Shown: piece by piece, positions 1-6,867 of the stretch
Layout: every line of letters begins with the position of its first letter
Position numbering within the stretch: position 1 is the stretch's first letter
Source: Alphaproteobacteria bacterium UBA1002
GTDB lineage: Bacteria > Pseudomonadota > Alphaproteobacteria > Rickettsiales > UBA998
Direction of reading: 5' to 3'
Length of the DNA stretch: 22,164 nucleotides
NCBI GenBank assembly: GCA_002291845.1
Contig: DBAU01000071.1
Coordinates: 1-22,164, forward strand
Position numbers and translations under genes: made by a program
The notes under the pieces: model-generated
Seen by the model: the letters and a program-made list of their open reading frames with translations, nothing else
Told to the model about the DNA's origin: nothing
Database searches by the model: none

Positions 1-311
1 GCCCCAGCTTCTTCCCCTTCACCGAGCCTTCTGCCGAGGTTGATATCGGCTGCGAGCGCTCGCGCGATTCGCTGAAGGTCGGACAGGGCAAGGACTGGCT
101 GGAAATCATGGGCTGCGGCATGGTGCACCCCAATGTGCTGCGCAACTGTGGGCTGGATCCCGCCGAGTGGCAGGGCTTCGCGTTCGGCATGGGCGTCGAG
201 CGGTTGGCCATGCTGAAATACAACATTCCTGACCTGCGTACTTTCTTCGAATCCGACGTCCGCTGGCTCGATTATTATGGATTCAGCCCGCTGAAGGGAG
301 GCCGCGCATGA
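1..311 (+). CDS. pheS: Phenylalanine-tRNA ligase alpha subunit, 3' part
   Basis: Only the C-terminal end of PheS is present; the reading frame is open from the left edge (codons begin at base 3). PheS carries the class II aminoacylation site that charges tRNA-Phe, working in the cytoplasm as an alpha2-beta2 enzyme with PheT. The visible part includes FPFTEPSAEVDI, MGCGMVHPNVL and the motif 3 stretch GFAFGMGVERLAML with its conserved arginine, and ends in DVRWLDYYGF near the C-terminus as in the family. Its TGA stop overlaps the pheT ATG (ATGA), the usual coupled pheST arrangement. Confidence 0.97.
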   Translation, partial: PSFFPFTEPSAEVDIGCERSRDSLKVGQGKDWLEIMGCGMVHPNVLRNCGLDPAEWQGFAFGMGVERLAMLKYNIPDLRTFFESDVRWLDYYGFSPLKGGRA

Positions 312-2794
312 AATTTACCCTCTCCTGGCTGAAAGAATTTCTGCACACTGACGCCTCGGTGGAGCATATCTCTCGCACGCTGACGGCCATCGGGCTGGAG
401 GTGGAAGCCGTGGAAGATCGCGGCGCGGAGTTGGCTGCCTTCACCGTGGCGGAAATCCTGAGCGCGGAAAAGCATCCGGATGCGGACAAGCTGAAAATCT
501 GTCAGGTAAAAACGCATAGCGACACCCGCCAGATCGTCTGCGGTGCGCCGAACGCCCGCGCGGGCATCAAGGTGGCGCTGGCCGATATCGGCGCGATCAT
601 CCCCAATGGCGGCTTTGAGATCAAAAAATCCAAGATTCGCGGCGTCGAAAGCAATGGCATGCTGTGCTCGGCGCGTGAGCTGAATCTGGGAGAGGACCAT
701 GCGGGTATCATGGAACTGCCCGTCAGCGCACCGGTTGGCCAGTCCATCGTTGAGGTGCTGGGGCTAAACGATGTGCTGTTTGAGATCGCCATCACCCCCA
801 ACCGCGGCGACTGCCTCGGTGTTTATGGGGTCGCGCGGGACCTGGCCGCGGCTGGGATCGGCACCTTGAGAAGTCTCCCCCTGCATGCGGAGGGAGATTT
901 AGAGGGGGGTGGTACGCACGCTCAGCTTGCGCTGGCCGATGAGAAAGGCACCCCCACCAGTATGGGTAAAGGCACCCCCACCCAACCCTCCCCCGCTAGC
1001 AGCGGAGGGCTTATGGATGCCGGACGTGGCATTCGTCTGGAAACCCCGGACTGCCCAATGTTCGTCGGCCGCCTGATCGCCGGAGTGAAAAACGGCCCCT
1101 CGCCCGAGTGGCTTCAACAACGCCTGAAATCCGTCGGCCTGCGCCCCATCTCGGCGCTGGTGGATATCACCAATTATTTCACCATCGCGTATGGCCGTCC
1201 TCTGCACGTCTTTGACGCCGATACGCTGAAGGGCGACATCCGCGCCCGCGCGTCCGTGGCGGGGGAAACGCTGGAGGCTCTCAACGACAAATCCTACACC
1301 CTGCCCGAAGGCCTCTGCGTGATTGCTGATGATTCTGGCGTACTCGGTCTGGGCGGCGTTGTTGGTGGCACGCCGTCCGGCTGCACCGAGGCAACGACGA
1401 ACGTGTTTCTGGAATGCGCCTGGTTTGAGCCGGACGCCATCGCCCGCAGCGGGCGCGCCTTACAGGTTGATTCCGATGCACGCTACCGCTTCGAGCGCAC
1501 GGTTGATCCGCAATTTCTGCTTCCCGCCGCCGAGCTGGCCACGCGCATGATCGTGGATCTCTGCGGCGGCACGCCCAGCGCACGGGTCATCGCCGGGGAG
1601 CCGCCGGCGCTGAATCAACCCATCACCTTTGAAACCACCGACGTTTTAAAACTCGGCGGACTCGACGTACCGGTGGCGGAATGCGAGCGGATTCTCTCCA
1701 CGCTCGGCTGCCGCATCGAGAAAACGCGCGTCCATCAATGGACCGTCACGCCGCCGTCCTGGCGTCCCGACCTCACCATGACCGCAGATCTGGTGGAAGA
1801 GGTGCTGCGCATCTACGGCTACGATCATTTGCCGGAAACGGCGCTCCCCGCCGCCACCGCAGAAGGCGGTGAGCATTTCCATGCGTGGCAAGATGTGCGC
1901 CGCCTTATGGCCGCGCGGGGTCTGCGCGAATGCCACCACTTTGCTTTCGTGACACCGATGCAGGCTGAGCAATTCCGCCAAGTAGATGAGGCCCAACGCG
2001 TCACCATCCTCAACCCGATCAGTGCTGAGGAGGACACCATGCGCCCCTCTCTGCTGCCAGGATTGATGGAAGCCGCCAAGCGCAACCTTGGCCGCGCCCA
2101 AGAGCATCTGGCGTTGGGGGAAGTCGGCGTCGTGTTCCATGGCCTTGCGCCGGAAGATCAGCCGATGCAGGCCGCTGGTCTGAGGCTGGGAGCCACCGCA
2201 GACAAAGACTGGAGTCGTACAGGACGCTCTACCGACGTGTTCGATGTGAAAGCTGACCTGATGGCCGTGCTGGAGTCGATGGGTGTCGATACACGCAACG
2301 TGCAGTTGGCGACTGACGGCCTGCCCGCGTATTACCACCCCGGGAAGTCCGGCTGCCTGCGCCTTGGCCCGAAGCAGGTGCTTGGCTGGTTCGGCGCGCT
2401 GCATCCGCGCATTAACCGCGCCTGGGACATCGAGCCGGAGCTGTTTGCATTTGAAGCGCTGCTCGCCAACATCCCGGCCCGCAAGAAGAAAGAGCGACAG
2501 GCGTTGAAACTCTCCGAATACCAGCGCTCGCGCCGGGATTTCGCGTTCGTGGTGGATGCCGAGCTGCCCGCCGCTGAGCTGCTGAAAGCCGTCAGCGGCG
2601 CGGATCGCCAGCTGGTGCGCGACATCGCGCTGTTTGATGTCTATCAGGGCAAGGGCGTGCCAGAGGGCAAGAAATCCATGGCGATTTCCGTTTCCCTTCA
2701 GGCGGATGACCGTACCCTGACCGAGGCAGACCTCACGCGGGTATCGGATGCGATCGTGCAAGCGGCGGGCCGCAAAGGCGCGACGCTTCGCTAG
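308..2794 (+). CDS. pheT: Phenylalanine-tRNA ligase beta subunit, with an in-frame repeat insertion
   Basis: The 828-residue beta subunit partners PheS in charging tRNA-Phe. Domains in order: N-terminal OB-fold tRNA-binding domain (about 39-150, with KHPDADKLKICQV), B3/B4 editing region (about 245-420, with LRPISALVDITNY and RPLHVFDAD), B5 domain (about 430-505, with PSWRPDLT and EEVLRIYGYD), catalytic-like core, and C-terminal FDX-ACB anticodon-binding domain (about 735-828). The start overlaps the pheS stop and has an AGGGAGG ribosome site at 295-301. Oddity: residues about 188-237, in the linker between the tRNA-binding and B3/B4 domains, are low-complexity (KGTPTSMGKGTPTQPSP) and are encoded by a palindromic DNA element rather than family-conserved sequence. 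Homology resumes at CPMFVGRLIAGVKNG. The frame is open throughout, so the protein is probably functional. Confidence 0.97.
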   Translation: MKFTLSWLKEFLHTDASVEHISRTLTAIGLEVEAVEDRGAELAAFTVAEILSAEKHPDADKLKICQVKTHSDTRQIVCGAPNARAGIKVALADIGAIIPNGGFEIKKSKIRGVESNGMLCSARELNLGEDHAGIMELPVSAPVGQSIVEVLGLNDVLFEIAITPNRGDCLGVYGVARDLAAAGIGTLRSLPLHAEGDLEGGGTHAQLALADEKGTPTSMGKGTPTQPSPASSGGLMDAGRGIRLETPDCPMFVGRLIAGVKNGPSPEWLQQRLKSVGLRPISALVDITNYFTIAYGRPLHVFDADTLKGDIRARASVAGETLEALNDKSYTLPEGLCVIADDSGVLGLGGVVGGTPSGCTEATTNVFLECAWFEPDAIARSGRALQVDSDARYRFERTVDPQFLLPAAELATRMIVDLCGGTPSARVIAGEPPALNQPITFETTDVLKLGGLDVPVAECERILSTLGCRIEKTRVHQWTVTPPSWRPDLTMTADLVEEVLRIYGYDHLPETALPAATAEGGEHFHAWQDVRRLMAARGLRECHHFAFVTPMQAEQFRQVDEAQRVTILNPISAEEDTMRPSLLPGLMEAAKRNLGRAQEHLALGEVGVVFHGLAPEDQPMQAAGLRLGATADKDWSRTGRSTDVFDVKADLMAVLESMGVDTRNVQLATDGLPAYYHPGKSGCLRLGPKQVLGWFGALHPRINRAWDIEPELFAFEALLANIPARKKKERQALKLSEYQRSRRDFAFVVDAELPAAELLKAVSGADRQLVRDIALFDVYQGKGVPEGKKSMAISVSLQADDRTLTEADLTRVSDAIVQAAGRKGATLR
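871..1016. repeat. Palindromic repeat element inserted in frame inside pheT
   Basis: This stretch reads like a non-coding repeat placed in a gene. It has an imperfect hairpin at 874-897 (9-bp arms with one mismatch and one wobble around GCATGC), a second imperfect hairpin at 986-1009 (CCCTCC/GGAGGG plus GCT/AGC), and G-rich then C-rich halves that are roughly inverted copies of each other. A perfect 15-base direct repeat (AAAGGCACCCCCACC) lies at 944-958 and 968-982, offset by 24 bases and therefore in frame. Boundaries are approximate. In-frame palindromic elements within genes are known from Rickettsia (RPE family); no sequence relationship to those is claimed. Confidence 0.75.
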
Positions 2795-2828
2795 GACGTC
2801 ATAAAAATGTCATGCTTAAAGATTAATA

Positions 2829-2853
2829 TCCGTTAATCAACGGAGCTTTTTTT
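2829..2853 (+). terminator. Short terminator-like hairpin after pheT, overlapping the next ribosome site
   Basis: A perfect 6-bp inverted repeat, TCCGTT/AACGGA, with loop AATC is followed by GC and seven T residues, the form of a weak Rho-independent terminator. The right arm also supplies GGAG (2842-2845), and the T tract ends directly at the ATG of the next gene at 2854. The same bases may therefore end pheT transcription and also form the ribosome site for any transcript that reads through. Confidence 0.55.
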
Positions 2854-3252
2854 ATGACTAGCCATCGCCCCATCCCCGCAGCGGAAGCCATCGCTATCCA
2901 CCTACTGGATTACACCATTCCCGATTTTCAAATGGTTCGCCATTATGTGGAAACGGCAACTGCCAATTCACCACATGACGTTCAAATAGCTGCTGAGAAG
3001 CTTACCGAAAAGCTGGTGAAAAAAGTTGAGGAGCTATCTGCCAATAAAGCCACTGCGTATCAGTGCCATGAAGAGGAGATTGGCAAAATCCTGCCTGTAA
3101 AGGAGCGCGAAGGGATGAGCGTTGAAGTCTTTGGAGATGCAAAGCCTCTTGTGCTGAAAGCATGGCGGAGCGCGTGTGAACACAAGCGCAACTTCAAATC
3201 CCGCGCGCAGGAATTGGAAGAATTACAACGTGTCGCCGGTTTTATCTGTTAA
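2854..3252 (+). CDS. Hypothetical protein, 132 aa
   Basis: I do not recognise this protein. It is 132 residues, soluble in appearance, with no signal peptide or membrane segment. The centre (about 40-65) is rich in K, E, A and L and probably helical, possibly a short coiled coil (AAEKLTEKLVKKVEEL). Cysteines lie near residues 70, 108 and at the C-terminal end, without a clear metal motif. GGAG at 2842-2845, eight bases before the ATG, supports the start. It stands alone between the pheT hairpin and a strong terminator at 3345-3380. Codon use is somewhat more AT-rich than in pheT. It is probably a real lineage-specific gene. Confidence 0.7.
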   Translation: MTSHRPIPAAEAIAIHLLDYTIPDFQMVRHYVETATANSPHDVQIAAEKLTEKLVKKVEELSANKATAYQCHEEEIGKILPVKEREGMSVEVFGDAKPLVLKAWRSACEHKRNFKSRAQELEELQRVAGFIC

Positions 3253-3344
3253 TACCAACCATGCCATTTCTCTTCTTTCCGTGAAAATACGTTTCTGAAA
3301 AACGGCGATCACGCCAAGTACAGTCGTACGTATACCCCCGCGCA

Positions 3345-3382
3345 TAAAAAAACCGCCGATGGCTTGCCGGCGGTTTTTTTTC
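3345..3382. terminator. Strong bidirectional Rho-independent terminator
   Basis: An inverted repeat AACCGCCG (3351-3358) / CGGCGGTT (3368-3375) with a 9-base loop is flanked by an A tract on the left and an eight-T tract on the right, which lengthen the stem. It would stop transcription of the 132-aa gene before the photolyase gene. Confidence 0.9.
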
Positions 3383-3419
3383 GCTTATATGGCTGAAATA
3401 GTCAGAAGAAAGTGATGGC

Positions 3420-4964
3420 ATGGCACCCGCAGCCCCGGCGACATGGAGGGTTATCCTCGGCGATCAGCTCTCACGCGGGGTAAGTGCGCTGGAACATGCC
3501 GACCCCGCCCGTGACCGCATCGTGATGATGGAGGTGACGGACGAAGCTTCCTACGTGCCGCACCATCCGCAGAAGATTATCCTCATCCTCTCCGCCATGC
3601 GCCACTTTGCGCAGGAGTTGCGCAGCGAGGGGTTCGAGGTAACCTATATAAGCATGGATGACCCACGCAGCCGGGGGAGCTTCACCGACACCTTGCGCGG
3701 GCTGATGGCCGAACAGCCCCCCGCCGCGGTGATTACCACGGAAGCCAGCGAATGGCGCGTGCTTGAGATGCAGAAGCAATGGCAGCACGCACTTGGCGTA
3801 CCGGTGGAAATTCGCCATGACGCCCGCTTTTTTTGCAGCCATGCCGAGTTCGCCGCCTGGGCCAATGGCAAGCGTTCGTTGGTGATGGAGATGTTCTACC
3901 GTCGCCTGCGCCAGCAGACCGGCATCCTGATGCAAGGCAGCAAACCGGAGGGCGGCAAGTGGAATTACGATCACGACAACCGCAAGCCGCTGGCACGAAA
4001 CGCTCCCCTTCCCCCGCACAAAGCCTTCACGCCGGATGCCATCACCCGTGAGGTCATCGCGCTGGTGAAAGCCCGTTTTGGCCATCATTTCGGACGGGCC
4101 GAGCCGTTTGATTACCCTGTCACGCGCGAGGATGCACAACAGGCGCTAAAGCATTTCATTCACTATCTGCTGCCGCAGTTCGGCGATTATCAGGATGCCA
4201 TGCGCGCGGGCGAGCCGTATCTCTATCACTCGCGGCTATCCCCGGCACTGAACATCGGCCTGCTGACACCACAGGAGATCTGCGCCGCCGCTGAGGAAGC
4301 CTACCGCGCCGGGCTGGCTCCGCTCAATGCAGTGGAAGGCTTCATCCGGCAGATTCTCGGCTGGCGCGAGTTCATTCGCGGCATCTACTGGCTGCATATG
4401 CCGGGCTATGTGGAAAAGAACGCACTCGAGGCCACCCGGTCACTGCCTGCCTTTTACTGGAGCGGCGAGACTGACATGCGCTGCCTGCGTGAAGCCATCA
4501 CCATGACCCGCGATTATGCCTACTCGCACCATATCCAGCGCCTCATGGTTACCGGGCTATTTGCGCTGCTTATTGGCGCAGATCCGAAAGAGGTGCACGA
4601 GTGGTACCTCGCGGTCTATGCCGATGCGTTTGAGTGGGTGGAAGCGCCCAATACGCTTGGCATGAGCCAGTTTGCCGACGGCGGCATCGTAGGCACCAAG
4701 CCCTATGCCGCCAGCGGGGCCTACATCCACCGCATGTCAGATTTCTGCAATGACTGCCGCTATGACGTCACCAAGAAAGAAGGGCCGAACGCCTGCCCAT
4801 TTAATTACCTTTACTGGGATTTCCTTGAGCGTCATGAAACGCGACTGCGCAGCAATCCACGGCTTGCCATTGCGTATCGTAATCTTTCCGCTCAGCCGGA
4901 AGGGCAGCGTCAAGCGCGACAGCGCGATACCGCACGGTTTTTTGAACAACTGGATTCTGCATAA
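3420..4964 (+). CDS. FeS-type bacterial photolyase/cryptochrome, probable (6-4) photolyase
   Basis: This 514-residue protein belongs to the deoxyribodipyrimidine photolyase-related family (FeS-BCP), whose studied members such as Agrobacterium PhrB repair (6-4) UV photoproducts using FAD, a lumazine antenna and a [4Fe-4S] cluster. The N-terminus has the antenna-domain hallmark VILGDQLS and YVPHHPQKIILILSAMRHF. The four expected cluster cysteines are at 355, 443, 446 and 459 (CNDC, then NACPFNYLYW). This spacing equals that recalled for PhrB (350, 438, 441, 454) shifted by five. Other family blocks are GWREFIRGIYW, YSHHIQRLMVTG and GMSQFADGG. Start choice: ATG after a weak purine-rich AGAAGAAAG. 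It follows the 3345-3382 terminator, so it has its own promoter. A photoreceptor role (CryB-like) cannot be excluded. Confidence 0.93.
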   Translation: MAPAAPATWRVILGDQLSRGVSALEHADPARDRIVMMEVTDEASYVPHHPQKIILILSAMRHFAQELRSEGFEVTYISMDDPRSRGSFTDTLRGLMAEQPPAAVITTEASEWRVLEMQKQWQHALGVPVEIRHDARFFCSHAEFAAWANGKRSLVMEMFYRRLRQQTGILMQGSKPEGGKWNYDHDNRKPLARNAPLPPHKAFTPDAITREVIALVKARFGHHFGRAEPFDYPVTREDAQQALKHFIHYLLPQFGDYQDAMRAGEPYLYHSRLSPALNIGLLTPQEICAAAEEAYRAGLAPLNAVEGFIRQILGWREFIRGIYWLHMPGYVEKNALEATRSLPAFYWSGETDMRCLREAITMTRDYAYSHHIQRLMVTGLFALLIGADPKEVHEWYLAVYADAFEWVEAPNTLGMSQFADGGIVGTKPYAASGAYIHRMSDFCNDCRYDVTKKEGPNACPFNYLYWDFLERHETRLRSNPRLAIAYRNLSAQPEGQRQARQRDTARFFEQLDSA

Positions 4965-5002
4965 GCCACCGACAGAAATTATCATCCCTTTATGGAGTAC
5001 TT

Positions 5003-5611
5003 ATGAAAAAGTTTCTTCTGCTTAGCCTGCTTAGCGTTTGCGCCTTACCCGGCTGGGTCCAAGCGTCATCCAATGTAAAACCGACGGCAGCACAACCATC
5101 AGCCGATCAACCCAGCTCAGCCCTTGATTTTACCTTTGAAGGGGTGGATGGCAAACCGATCGCACTTTCCGGATTTAAAGGCCGCGCAGTACTGATCGTA
5201 AACACGGCATCGGAGTGTGGATTTACGGAGCAGTACAAAGGGCTGCAAGCATTATGGGAAACCTACAAAACCCGAGGGCTGGTTGTCCTGGCTGTTCCCT
5301 CTAATGATTTTGGGGAACAGGAACCGGGTACGAACGAGGAGATTCGCCAATTCTGCACGAATGTCTACGGATTGGGCTTCCCCGTGGCAGGAAAGACCGT
5401 GGTGAAAGGTGAACAAGCCCATCCTTTCTATCGCTATGCAGCGGAAACGCTTGGTATAAAAGCATTACCACGATGGAACTTCCATAAGTACCTGATCGAC
5501 GCCAACGGAAATCTAGTGGATTGGTTCGCTTCCTCCACCGAGCCGGAGGCCCCGCGGGTCAAACGTGCGATTGAACGAGCACTTCCTCCATCCGCACCAG
5601 AGCCACGGTAG
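5003..5611 (+). CDS. Exported glutathione peroxidase family protein
   Basis: A 202-residue thiol peroxidase of the GPx family (BtuE/BsaA type) that reduces hydroperoxides. Residues 1-22 look like a Sec signal peptide (MKKFLLLSLLSVCALPGWVQA), implying action in the periplasm, which is less common than cytoplasmic GPx. The family tetrad is visible: peroxidatic Cys72 in NTASECGFT, Gln106 in NDFGEQEPGT, and Trp158-Asn159 in WNFHKYLID. A second cysteine, Cys118 in QFCTNVYGLGFP, is where thioredoxin-dependent GPx proteins carry their resolving cysteine, so the reductant is probably a thioredoxin-like protein rather than glutathione. GGAG at 4994-4997 supports the start. It lies 38 bases after the photolyase gene and may be co-transcribed with it. 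Confidence 0.92.
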   Translation: MKKFLLLSLLSVCALPGWVQASSNVKPTAAQPSADQPSSALDFTFEGVDGKPIALSGFKGRAVLIVNTASECGFTEQYKGLQALWETYKTRGLVVLAVPSNDFGEQEPGTNEEIRQFCTNVYGLGFPVAGKTVVKGEQAHPFYRYAAETLGIKALPRWNFHKYLIDANGNLVDWFASSTEPEAPRVKRAIERALPPSAPEPR

Positions 5612-5677
5612 GGGAGTTTCGCCCCGGACCATCGGTTCTGGACTAAATTCCATCTGTTATAAAGCGTTAGCTGTAGG

Positions 5678-5683
5678 TATAAT
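5678..5683 (+). promoter_or_regulatory. Candidate -10 box upstream of the 60-aa protein
   Basis: A perfect TATAAT lies 29 bases before the ATG at 5707. No convincing -35 box is found at 16-18 bases upstream (TGTTAT at 17). A transcript starting near 5690 would have a very short leader carrying GGGAGGAG. Confidence 0.4.
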
Positions 5684-5706
5684 CCTAATAGCGGGAGGAG
5701 CAGTGC

Positions 5707-5889
5707 ATGAAAAATTTTGGCTTATGGACCTTTATCACGGCGTTCATCATTATTGGACTGGCCAACCTCCCTATGGTGCAGGGCATGCCATTATCTATGC
5801 AGCTATCTTTCATTGCGAATGAAGCGCTGTGGTACATGCAGCAAGCGGCAGAGCCTGTGATGGATCTTTTGCGCCAATATGCCCAGTAA
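5707..5889 (+). CDS. Small membrane or exported protein, 60 aa
   Basis: I do not recognise this 60-residue protein. Residues about 4-23 form one hydrophobic segment (LWTFITAFIIIGLANLPMV), either a membrane anchor or an uncleaved signal. The remainder (about 30-60) is likely an amphipathic helix with methionines and aromatics (FIANEALWYMQQAAEP). A strong ribosome site GGGAGGAG at 5693-5700, seven bases from the ATG, and a TATAAT at 5678 support a real gene despite its size. It lies between the peroxidase gene and tRNA-Gly. Confidence 0.65.
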   Translation: MKNFGLWTFITAFIIIGLANLPMVQGMPLSMQLSFIANEALWYMQQAAEPVMDLLRQYAQ

Positions 5890-5914
5890 GCTGATCTGGT
5901 GTTGAAAATGCCGG

Positions 5915-5943
5915 TTGAACCTGCGTAGCCCTCCTGCTAACAC
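5915..5943 (+). promoter_or_regulatory. Candidate promoter for tRNA-Gly
   Basis: TTGAAC (5915-5920), a 17-base spacer and TAACAC (5938-5943) lie about 24 bases before the mature tRNA 5' end. The -35 match is good (4 of 6 consensus bases) and the -10 match weak. The spacing is right for transcription starting shortly before the tRNA. Confidence 0.4.
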
Positions 5944-5953
5944 ACCCTACAGA

Positions 5954-5965
5954 TTCCCTAGGGAA
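5954..5965. repeat. 12-bp perfect palindrome abutting the tRNA gene
   Basis: TTCCCTAGGGAA is a perfect 6+6 palindrome ending one base before the first base of tRNA-Gly. In the primary transcript it may sit at the 5' leader cleaved by RNase P; no function is established. Confidence 0.5.
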
Positions 5966-5966
5966 C

Positions 5967-6040
5967 GCGGGTGTAGCTCAATGGTAGAGCAGAAGCTTCC
6001 CAAGCTTACGACGAGGGTTCGATTCCCTTCACCCGCTCCA
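5967..6040 (+). tRNA. tRNA-Gly, anticodon CCC
   Basis: A 74-base tRNA with encoded CCA. Acceptor arm GCGGGTG/CACCCGC, D arm GCTC-AATGGTA-GAGC, anticodon stem GAAGC/GCTTA with loop TTCCCAA giving anticodon CCC (reads GGG), and T arm GAGGG-TTCGATT-CCCTT, then discriminator T and CCA. The outermost anticodon-stem pair is a G-A mismatch; everything else pairs. It stands alone in a gene-poor stretch. Confidence 0.96.
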
Positions 6041-6144
6041 TCGGATTCCCCGCATTGTTTACGGATCACTAATCATTTACGCGCATACTGATAGTAAGGC
6101 CGTTGCGTCCGCGCGGCCCAAGTTACCGTAGCGAGGGGAATGTT

Positions 6145-6273
6145 ATGGTACGTATGCTGATTCTGTCCGTGGCACTGGTTTCGTTTGCGGCAGGATTTAT
6201 CCACACCCGCCACACGCAGCTACAGATCGCTGAAGTGTCAGAGCCTCAGGTTCTGGCGTTCGCCGCGCATTAG
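6145..6273 (+). CDS. Very small putative membrane/exported protein, 42 aa
   Basis: A 42-residue reading frame. Residues 3-19 are a short hydrophobic stretch (RMLILSVALVSFAAGF) like a signal or membrane anchor, followed by a short polar tail (HTRHTQLQIAEVSEPQ). A purine-rich GAGGGGAA at 6133-6140 sits four bases before the ATG; with the in-frame ATG at 6154 the spacing would be 13. No family is recognised. The ribosome site and the hydrophobic N-terminus are the only support, so this is tentative. Confidence 0.45.
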   Translation: MVRMLILSVALVSFAAGFIHTRHTQLQIAEVSEPQVLAFAAH

Positions 6274-6511
6274 GCAGCCGGAGCGGATCAAACCACTGCC
6301 CTCCCAAGGGGCAGTACCCAGCATTTGGCGTGGCAGGAATGCACATCCCCCTTTTTCTCTTTTTCTATATTAATCATAAACTTTGAATGCTCACATGCCA
6401 CAGTGCGTGGCCTGAGGAAAAAAAGATGAAGGACGAGGAAGGGGCGTTAATACTTCATTAGGAATTTTTCGATACGCTTTTTTTTGTCATCATCCTGTTG
6501 GTAGCGTGCCC

Positions 6512-6694
6512 ATGACACATCCCCTTCTGTTCACCAGCGTCAGCGCCATTATGTTCGTCAGCGCCGCCGCGCATGCCGATGCTCAGCATGTTCGTATTGC
6601 TTACGATCATCTGGCCGATGGCAAGGTGATTCTGGCGTCAGAGGTTGTGGCTGTGTCTGGGCATGTTCCAGCCCTTCCCCCTTCCCGCGCCTAG
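6512..6694 (+). CDS. Small putative exported protein, 60 aa
   Basis: With the ATG at 6512 the product is 60 residues; an in-frame GTG two codons upstream is an alternative. Residues 1-24 look like a Sec signal peptide ending in an AHADA cleavage-like site, leaving a mature peptide of about 36 residues (begins QHVRIAYDHLADG). No good ribosome site is seen. A T-tailed hairpin follows at 6723-6743, which fits a transcribed gene. I do not recognise the family. Confidence 0.5.
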   Translation: MTHPLLFTSVSAIMFVSAAAHADAQHVRIAYDHLADGKVILASEVVAVSGHVPALPPSRA

Positions 6695-6722
6695 CGATTA
6701 AACGCAACACCATACGGCCGAT

Positions 6723-6743
6723 GCGGCGACGGCCGCTTTTTTT
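6723..6743 (+). terminator. Rho-independent terminator after the 60-aa exported protein
   Basis: GCGGC/GCCGC stem (6723-6727 and 6732-6736) with loop GACG and seven T residues after it. It separates the small-protein stretch from nadA. Confidence 0.8.
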
Positions 6744-6867
6744 GTGCCCGCCCTTGCAATTTGCGATGGCAGGCTTTATTTGGGTATGCAATTAACGGAT
6801 TAATCAACTATACTACTGCACGTTACCTATTACTGAATCTAAAAATTAACACATTGCCGCTTTGTTA

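Noticed and set aside
944..982. CRISPR-like pair of direct repeats
   Set aside because: Only two 15-base repeats with a 9-base gap inside a coding sequence; not an array.
1646..2761. 371-residue open frame antisense to pheT
   Set aside because: It lies wholly opposite a well-conserved pheT region, has no family motifs and is explained by codon bias in a GC-rich gene.
3471..4139. 222-residue frame antisense to the photolyase
   Set aside because: Shadow frame; the plus strand carries clear photolyase motifs over the same bases.
5565..5822. 85-residue frame overlapping the peroxidase 3' end and the 60-aa protein
   Set aside because: No ribosome site or recognisable features; it conflicts with the better supported 60-aa frame at 5707.
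5967..6040. tRNA-Gly as an integration site for a mobile element
   Set aside because: No integrase gene and no second copy of the tRNA 3' end were seen in the window.
6295..6315. ACTGCCC/GGGCAGT hairpin after the 42-aa frame
   Set aside because: A good 7-bp stem, but no T tract follows, so it is not called a terminator.
6426..6461. Eleven-codon frame after a purine-rich GAGGAAAAAAAG
   Set aside because: Too short and unsupported; it might be a leader peptide, but nothing downstream indicates attenuation.
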